The notes under the pieces were generated by a model. The model was given only the letters and a program-made list of their open reading frames with translations. It did no database searches and was not told where the DNA came from. A stretch of DNA of 28,287 nucleotides, from assembly GCA_910579075.1 (NCBI GenBank), contig CAJTSV010000012.1, positions 1-28,287 of the forward strand, written 5' to 3'. Positions 23,866 through 28,287 of the stretch are shown here, piece after piece (positions within the stretch are counted from its first letter, which is position 1; the number at the start of each line of letters is the position of its first letter). The translations under genes were made by a program, and so were the position numbers. Source of the stretch: an uncultured Eubacterium sp. (GTDB taxonomy: Bacteria; Bacillota; Clostridia; Lachnospirales; Lachnospiraceae).

Positions 23866-24333
23866 TCAAAACACTCCAAAGCATTTCCCAATCCAGTAAA
23901 TCAGCCCCAGCACCCAGCTGGAAAATATCCCGAACAGGATAACCGGGCCTGCAATTGTAAAAATCTTGGCCCCGATGCCGAATACCTGGCCTTCCTTCTG
24001 GAACTCAATCGCAGGTGCTGCCACGCTGTTTGCAAATCCGGTAATCGGTACAAGCGCTCCGGCCCCGCCCCATTTGGCAAATGCCGGGTAAATATTCAGT
24101 CCGGTCAGCACAATGCTCAGGAAAATAAGGGTCAGGCTGCACCAGCTTCCAGCCGTGTCTTTGTCAAATCCCATATTTTTTGCCGTATTTAAAATTACCT
24201 GCCCGGCAATGCAGATAATCCCGCCGACCAGAAAGGCGCGGCACATGGCCCAGGCCAGGTTTCTGGTCGGCGTCACCTGCTTGACATATTCATTGTATTC
24301 CTGCTGCTGACGCTGTTTTTCTTCTTCTTTCAT
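23866..24333 (-). CDS. spoVAC: Stage V sporulation protein AC
   Basis: A 155-residue membrane protein of the SpoVA channel, which moves dipicolinic acid into the forespore and out at germination; SpoVAC is described as a mechanosensitive channel in the spore inner membrane. A charged, glutamine-rich N-terminus leads into YVKQVTPTRNLAWAM, then CRAFLVGGIICIAGQVI (first membrane segment, about 31-50). Further segments lie near 60-81 and 122-148, with the conserved PITGFANSVAAPAIEFQKEG between. Length is normal (150 in Bacillus). The ATG at 24333 has AGGAG nine bases upstream; the ATG at 24339 is too close to it. Usually spoVAC is followed by spoVAD and spoVAE, but here a terminator follows directly. 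A damaged second copy of its 3' end lies 2 kb downstream. Confidence 0.93.
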   Translation of the reverse strand: MKEEEKQRQQQEYNEYVKQVTPTRNLAWAMCRAFLVGGIICIAGQVILNTAKNMGFDKDTAGSWCSLTLIFLSIVLTGLNIYPAFAKWGGAGALVPITGFANSVAAPAIEFQKEGQVFGIGAKIFTIAGPVILFGIFSSWVLGLIYWIGKCFGVF

Positions 24334-24417
24334 TGTCATCTGCTCCTGTCATGCTCTTGAATTTCAGGCAGTCGTTCCGCAGGGCCGCGTGCGGCCTGCC
24401 GGAAATATGCCTGCCAT

Positions 24418-24447
24418 TAGCATAAGCAGCTGTTCTGGAAATATACA
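24418..24447 (-). promoter_or_regulatory. Possible sigma-G-type promoter of spoVAC
   Basis: On the minus strand TGTATA, 17 bases and TATGCTA resemble the forespore sigma-G pattern (GNATA / CATnnTA) with mismatches. The position, about 85 bases before the spoVAC ATG, fits the known forespore control of spoVA genes. I hold it as tentative. Confidence 0.35.
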
Positions 24448-24494
24448 GGCATTTTCTGCCAGAACCTTTGATGCAGCAGCATGACAGTCAGGCA

Positions 24495-26723
24495 TTACTT
24501 CTCCTGGCGTAAATGGAACCGGCTTACCAGCTCATGCAGGCGCTTGGACTGGCCGGACAGCTCCGCGCTGGTGACAGCAGAATTCTGTGCATACGAAGAA
24601 TTGGTCTGGACAACCCCGCTGATTAATTCCACATTTTCAGAAATCTGCTGCAGCACGGTTTTCTGATTCTGCGACGCATTGCTGATTTTGTCCATGGAGC
24701 CGAGTATCTGTTTCGAGCCGTCTACAACAGCCACAAGCGATTTCGCCGTATCGTCTGCAATCCGGATGCCGTTTTCCACGGCCTTCTGGGAGCTTTCTAT
24801 CAGTGACGCTGTCTGGCTGACTGCTTCGGCACTCTTTGATGCCAGCTCGCGAATCTCATTCGCTACAACCGCAAAGCCCTTTCCAAGCTCCCCGGCCCTT
24901 GCTGCCTCAATCGAAGCATTCAGGGAAAGCAGGTTTGTCTGCTCGGCAATGTCTTCAATCGTCTTGACAATTTCCTGAATCTCGCCGGATGAATCGCTGA
25001 TATCTGACATCGCACGGATTAAATGCTCCATTTCCTGATTGCTGGCCTTTATATTCTGCCCGACCTCTGTCACAATCACATTAGCTGACTGCGCATCCTG
25101 AGCGTTTGCCGATACATCCCTGGACAGGCTTTCTATCGAAGCTGCCAGCTCGTCAATCGCTGCCGCCTGCTCCGAGGCACCATCGGAGAGCACCTGCGCA
25201 CCGGACGACACGCTTTCTGAACTGCCCGAAACCTCGTCTGCGGAATGCACAATTTCCTGCAGCGTATCATTTAAGGACTGCGATATTTTCTCAATTGATT
25301 CCCGGATTGGAATAAAATCCCCGATATAATCCTGGGTAATCGAAATATCCATATGGTTGTCTGCCATCTGCGACAGCTTGCTGGAAATATCCTCGACATA
25401 AGTATTCATGGTCGCGCTGATATGGTTAAATGCCTGTGCCAGATGCCCCAGCTCGTCATCGGACTCGATATCAATATGAATATCCAAATCCCCTGCTTCC
25501 AGCTTTGCAGCGCCTTCGCTGATTGCCTGAATCGGTTCCAGATACCGGTTAATCATGCGGTTAACGGAAATAATCAGCAACACTGCAAATAAAACAACCA
25601 GGAAAGTCAGTTTTCCCGTGCTTTCTAAAATCGCCCAGTAAAATTCGCTGCTGTTGACAGCCATATGTAACGTCCAGTCGGTCTTTCCGCCTGAGGTCAG
25701 GGGAATCGTCACCGTCATGCCATTTTTGCCCGTGCCGAAATTTTTTCCGCCCTTTATCAGAAAACGGGTGTTTTCATGTATGCCTTCCGGCATGGAACGG
25801 ATTTTCTGTCCGTATTCTTCCAGCTTTTCATATCCGGCGTCTGCAGCAGCCACGCCTGCTTTGTTCTCGTCGGCAGAATCAACCAGTATCGTGCCGTCCG
25901 CAGCAAGCGCTGTCAGGTGGGCCGTTTTATAATTGGTGCTGACCAAAAGCTGCTCCTGCATATTGTCCAGGCCCACATCCACGCCGGTAACCCCGAGGAA
26001 TTCGCCCTGCGCATCGTATATCGGGGCAATAATGCTTATCATCATGATATTTTTTCCCATCAGCTCATAAATATAAGGGTCCATGACATATGGCTGTCCG
26101 GTTTCTTTTATCTGCATATAGTATTCTTTTTCATAATTGTCAAACGCATCCTCGTGTTTTTCAAAAACATATCCCGTCTTATTTTCATCCGGATATACGA
26201 CAGATTCATAAGCAATATCCCGCTTATGCACGCTGTAAGGCTCCCCATTGGCATCGGCAATCGCATTCTGCTCAAAATAAGCAAATGCCGTCGGATAACC
26301 GCCGCCGCTTTCCAAAAGCCCCACCAGCGCAGTGTCTATGGCGTCCCTTTGTTCTTTTGGGTCCAGCTGGGAAATATTGCGCAGCGAGCCTGCAAATCCC
26401 ACAACCTTGCCATATGCATTTTCGATATCGTTCGCAACCAGAAACGCATTTTCATAAGCTGCCGCTGACAGCTTCTCCCTGTTTACCTGAATCAGCGCCC
26501 TTGCAGAAAGAAACGCAGCCATAAGAATCGTCAGCAGGAAAATACCGGCCGTAATCAGCGCCATTTTGGAAACAATTTTCCTGCTCAGGCTGGTCTTAAC
26601 GCCGTTTGCCGGCGGCACATGCTTCTTCTTTTTCCCGCCGCCTTCCAGATGAACGTCTTCTTTTTCCTTCGGGCTGCTCCCGCTGCCCTTAAACTCTCCC
26701 TCATTTTTTTCTCCGTGAAACAT
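24495..26723 (-). CDS. Methyl-accepting chemotaxis protein with dCache sensor
   Basis: A 742-residue chemoreceptor. An unusually long, charged cytoplasmic N-terminus (residues 1-48, Lys/Gly/Glu-rich with KKKKH) precedes membrane segment 1 (about 54-75). A double-Cache extracellular domain (about 76-365) follows, with [16 protein letters not shown] and [12 protein letters not shown], the latter typical of ligand-binding Cache domains. Segment 2 lies near 371-388, then a HAMP domain with [20 protein letters not shown] and [11 protein letters not shown]. The signalling domain contains the strongly conserved hairpin [35 protein letters not shown] (594-628). The protein reports to CheA/CheW. GGAGGAGA precedes the ATG at 26723. 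The ligand is probably a small amino acid or carboxylate, as for other dCache receptors, but this is inference. Confidence 0.94.
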   Translation of the reverse strand: MFHGEKNEGEFKGSGSSPKEKEDVHLEGGGKKKKHVPPANGVKTSLSRKIVSKMALITAGIFLLTILMAAFLSARALIQVNREKLSAAAYENAFLVANDIENAYGKVVGFAGSLRNISQLDPKEQRDAIDTALVGLLESGGGYPTAFAYFEQNAIADANGEPYSVHKRDIAYESVVYPDENKTGYVFEKHEDAFDNYEKEYYMQIKETGQPYVMDPYIYELMGKNIMMISIIAPIYDAQGEFLGVTGVDVGLDNMQEQLLVSTNYKTAHLTALAADGTILVDSADENKAGVAAADAGYEKLEEYGQKIRSMPEGIHENTRFLIKGGKNFGTGKNGMTVTIPLTSGGKTDWTLHMAVNSSEFYWAILESTGKLTFLVVLFAVLLIISVNRMINRYLEPIQAISEGAAKLEAGDLDIHIDIESDDELGHLAQAFNHISATMNTYVEDISSKLSQMADNHMDISITQDYIGDFIPIRESIEKISQSLNDTLQEIVHSADEVSGSSESVSSGAQVLSDGASEQAAAIDELAASIESLSRDVSANAQDAQSANVIVTEVGQNIKASNQEMEHLIRAMSDISDSSGEIQEIVKTIEDIAEQTNLLSLNASIEAARAGELGKGFAVVANEIRELASKSAEAVSQTASLIESSQKAVENGIRIADDTAKSLVAVVDGSKQILGSMDKISNASQNQKTVLQQISENVELISGVVQTNSSYAQNSAVTSAELSGQSKRLHELVSRFHLRQEK

Positions 26724-26759
26724 CCTATCTCCTCCATGGTATCATGATATCAAGTTATT

Positions 26760-27317
26760 TTATTCAGCTCCCTGGAAAATATCTCCCAGAGTCATGTTTA
26801 CATTTGGAAATGCCCGCAAAGCAATCTTCGTATCTGCATTGTAATACCGGCTGGCCTTATCCTGTTCCAGAATATAGCTGTACCTAAGCTGGTATCTGTC
26901 CTGTTCCAGATAATAAACCTGCACCGCCTGCTCCTTTGCAGACACAATCCAGTATTCTTCCACGCCAAGCTGTTCATAAATTTCTTTTTTCACAATCATG
27001 TCGCGCATTGCCGTGGACGGGCTGAGTGTTTCTGCCACAAAACGGGGAACTCCCGTATAACTGCCGCCCTTTAAGTGGTTTCTGTCACAGATTACCATAA
27101 TATCCGGAACGACATAATCATCATTTTCCTGCGGATGATAACACAAATCCAGATTTTCCATAAAGACAAGGCACAGGCTGTCTTTCAGCCCATTTTTAAT
27201 CAGGCTGTAAATATTTCCATTTACAATCCCATGGCGGTAATGGGGTGAAGGTGACATGTCATAAACCATACCGCCGATTTTTTCTTCCCTGCCAGATTCC
27301 CCCTGCAGCAGCTGCAT
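26760..27317 (-). CDS. Uma2 family (DUF820) nuclease-fold protein
   Basis: A 185-residue protein of the Uma2/DUF820 family, which has a PD-(D/E)XK restriction-endonuclease fold. The core is VVPDIMVICDRNHL (P71-D72), FVAETLSPSTAMRD (E96) and the K110-K111 pair, followed by YEQLGVEEYWIV. These match the family's D...E...K arrangement, so the fold is probably intact. Its biological role is undefined; the family is greatly expanded in cyanobacteria and common in Clostridia. AAAGGA lies before the ATG at 27317. It is between tcdA (64-base gap, with a small hairpin) and the chemoreceptor (36-base gap), so co-transcription with either is possible. Confidence 0.88.
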   Translation of the reverse strand: MQLLQGESGREEKIGGMVYDMSPSPHYRHGIVNGNIYSLIKNGLKDSLCLVFMENLDLCYHPQENDDYVVPDIMVICDRNHLKGGSYTGVPRFVAETLSPSTAMRDMIVKKEIYEQLGVEEYWIVSAKEQAVQVYYLEQDRYQLRYSYILEQDKASRYYNADTKIALRAFPNVNMTLGDIFQGAE

Positions 27318-27349
27318 AGCACCACATCCTTTCTGTGTTCAGGCATTCA

Positions 27350-27375
27350 GTCCCGGCATGGCAAAATCCCGGGAC
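27350..27375. other. Small hairpin between tcdA and the Uma2 gene
   Basis: GTCCCGG (27350-27356) and CCGGGAC (27369-27375) form a perfect 7-bp stem with a 12-base loop. There is no U-tract on either strand, so it may be a processing or pausing site rather than a terminator. Confidence 0.4.
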
Positions 27376-27381
27376 GGCTGC

Positions 27382-28128
27382 TCACCGCTCCTTTTCCAGC
27401 AAATCCCGCACGACCTCCCCTGCCAGGATAAGCCCGGCTGCGGAAGGCACGAAGGCCATGCTGCCAGGAACGGCCCTGCGGCGCACATCAGGCGCTGCGC
27501 CTTCTCCTTCCGGCAGCCCTGTCTGGGGCGCATTAGGCGGTTCCATCGGTTTTTCTTTGGAATATACGGTTTTCAGGCTGAAAATGCCCCGTTTTTTCAG
27601 CTCCCTGCGCATTACCTTCGCAAGCGGGCAGACCGATGTTTCCGAAATATCTGCGACCTGAAAAGCCGACGGATCCATTTTATTTCCGGCGCCCATGGAA
27701 CTGATAACCGGCGTTCCTGCTGCTTTTGCCTGTTCAATCAAGGCAAGCTTGCCTGTTACGGTGTCAATTGCATCGACGACATAGTCATACTGCGTAAAAT
27801 CAAACAGCCCGGCTGTTTCCGGCAGATAAAACGTATGAAAAACGTTTACCACCGCATCGGGATTAATATCCAAAATACGCTCCCTTGCCACATCGGTCTT
27901 GTATTTTCCGACGGTACTGTGCAGTGCAAGAATCTGCCGGTTTATATTAGACAGGCTTACCCTGTCATGGTCAATTAAATCCAGCGTGCCGATTCCGCTG
28001 CGCGCAAGCGCCTCTGTGACATATCCGCCCACGCCGCCTATGCCAAAGACTGCCACACGTGACCCGGCCAGACGCTCTAAGCCATCCCGGCCAGTCAGTA
28101 ATTCTGTCCTTGAAAACGGGTGCTCCAT
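27382..28128 (-). CDS. tcdA: tRNA threonylcarbamoyladenosine dehydratase (TcdA/CsdL-like E1 enzyme)
   Basis: A 248-residue ThiF/E1-like ATP-dependent enzyme that converts t6A37 in tRNA to its cyclic form. The ATG at 28128 has AAAGGAG five bases upstream; the frame open to 28164 lacks one. The N-terminus FSRTELLTGRDGLERL is family-typical. The ATP-binding loop is VFGIGGVGGYV (28-38), followed by DLIDHDRVSLSNINRQ (51-65) with the adenylation residues, K75, and the DAIDTVTGK segment (119-127). The C-terminal part has TSVCPLAKVMRRELKKRG, including C167, and ends with VPSAAGLILAGEVVRDLL. Length is normal for the clostridial form (about 250). The product acts in the cytoplasm on tRNAs reading ANN codons. 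Confidence 0.92.
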   Translation of the reverse strand: MEHPFSRTELLTGRDGLERLAGSRVAVFGIGGVGGYVTEALARSGIGTLDLIDHDRVSLSNINRQILALHSTVGKYKTDVARERILDINPDAVVNVFHTFYLPETAGLFDFTQYDYVVDAIDTVTGKLALIEQAKAAGTPVISSMGAGNKMDPSAFQVADISETSVCPLAKVMRRELKKRGIFSLKTVYSKEKPMEPPNAPQTGLPEGEGAAPDVRRRAVPGSMAFVPSAAGLILAGEVVRDLLEKER

Positions 28129-28178
28129 GCATGCTCCTTTCCTGTTTCGATTGCGTGTTTCCAAATTTTGTGCCCTGT

Positions 28179-28286
28179 TCAGTCCAGTGTCAGGTTCAGA
28201 TAGCCGTGCACTCCCGGCATTCCCAAAGCCATGCCGGTCAGATAAATGCGGCTTTCTGCTGCCTGTGCATTCCTGTCCGGCTCCGG
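28179..28286 (-). CDS. 3' end of an unidentified gene
   Basis: The last 35 codons of a minus-strand gene enter from the right edge and stop at 28179-28181. The end reads RIYLTGMALGMPGVHGYLNLTLD. Codon choice (CTG, GGC, CCG, GCA) matches the surrounding housekeeping genes and the frame is open to the edge, which supports coding. I do not recognise the family. The gap to tcdA is 50 bases, so it may be the upstream member of the same transcript. Confidence 0.5.
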   Translation of the reverse strand, partial: PEPDRNAQAAESRIYLTGMALGMPGVHGYLNLTLD

Positions 28287-28287
28287 C

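Noticed and set aside
1..28287. tRNA, rRNA or CRISPR arrays
   Set aside because: No cloverleaf with TTCGA-type T-arm and CCA end, no rRNA-like blocks and no regularly spaced identical repeats with unique spacers were seen by eye.

Overview
The window looks like chromosome of a spore-forming, motile member of the Clostridia, most likely Lachnospiraceae-like. This rests on a complete spoVAC gene, a Firmicutes-type DNA polymerase I without the proofreading DxE motif, strong AGGAGG-type ribosome binding sites, sigma-A promoters with 17-base spacers, and several families common in gut Clostridia (AAA-ATPase-like/PD-(D/E)XK proteins, PFL/UPF0210, C_GCAxxG_C_C). The species cannot be named from the sequence alone.

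Layout. (1) 1-1136, minus: an ACT-domain regulator followed by the 5' part of a PFL/UPF0210 gene, with its own promoter. (2) 1148-14325, minus: one long operon-like run from a promoter at 14297-14325 to a hairpin terminator at 1148-1175. Its order is hotdog thioesterase, polA, a coaE/FtsA-like in-frame fusion, walJ-like metallo-hydrolase, AAA-ATPase/PD-(D/E)XK protein, hybrid histidine kinase, and single-domain response regulator. Five of these six junctions are 4-base ATGA overlaps or gaps under 40 bases; the exception is polA to coaE, with a 74-base gap. (3) 14343-18109, minus: two further AAA-type transcription units. One is an AAA-ATPase whose nuclease domain is replaced by a C_GCAxxG_C_C redox-type domain, coupled to a 69-residue protein with a perfect 4x12-bp repeat. 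The other is a distinct AAA/PD-(D/E)XK protein. (4) 18291-20605, plus: a BlaI-type repressor, an M56 (BlaR1-type) membrane metalloprotease lacking the penicillin-binding sensor, and a small exported peptide. The repressor and protease genes have near-identical promoter regions, so this looks like a self-contained regulatory circuit.

(5) 20617-21588, minus: a six-helix membrane protein of unknown function. (6) 21670-23865: an AT-rich, scarred region with a palindromic MITE-like element, a truncated spoVAC copy and a Schlafen/AlbA_2-type ATP-binding regulator broken by a single in-frame TGA. The intact spoVAC follows, so a 101-bp direct repeat of its 3' end flanks the broken gene. (7) 23866-28287, minus: spoVAC, a dCache chemoreceptor, a Uma2-family nuclease-fold protein, the TcdA-like tRNA t6A dehydratase, and the 3' end of one more gene.

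How the genes fit together. The polA/coaE/FtsA-like/walJ block is housekeeping (DNA repair, coenzyme A, a cell-envelope or division scaffold, a metallo-beta-lactamase-fold nuclease). The kinase and response regulator form a phosphorelay whose output is not encoded here. Three separate AAA/PD-(D/E)XK-type proteins within 14 kb and the BlaI-M56-peptide cassette are the accessory parts. The BlaI-M56-peptide cassette is the best candidate for an undescribed system: it has the signalling half of the beta-lactam resistance switch but no beta-lactam sensor and no resistance gene, and an exported peptide gene takes their place.
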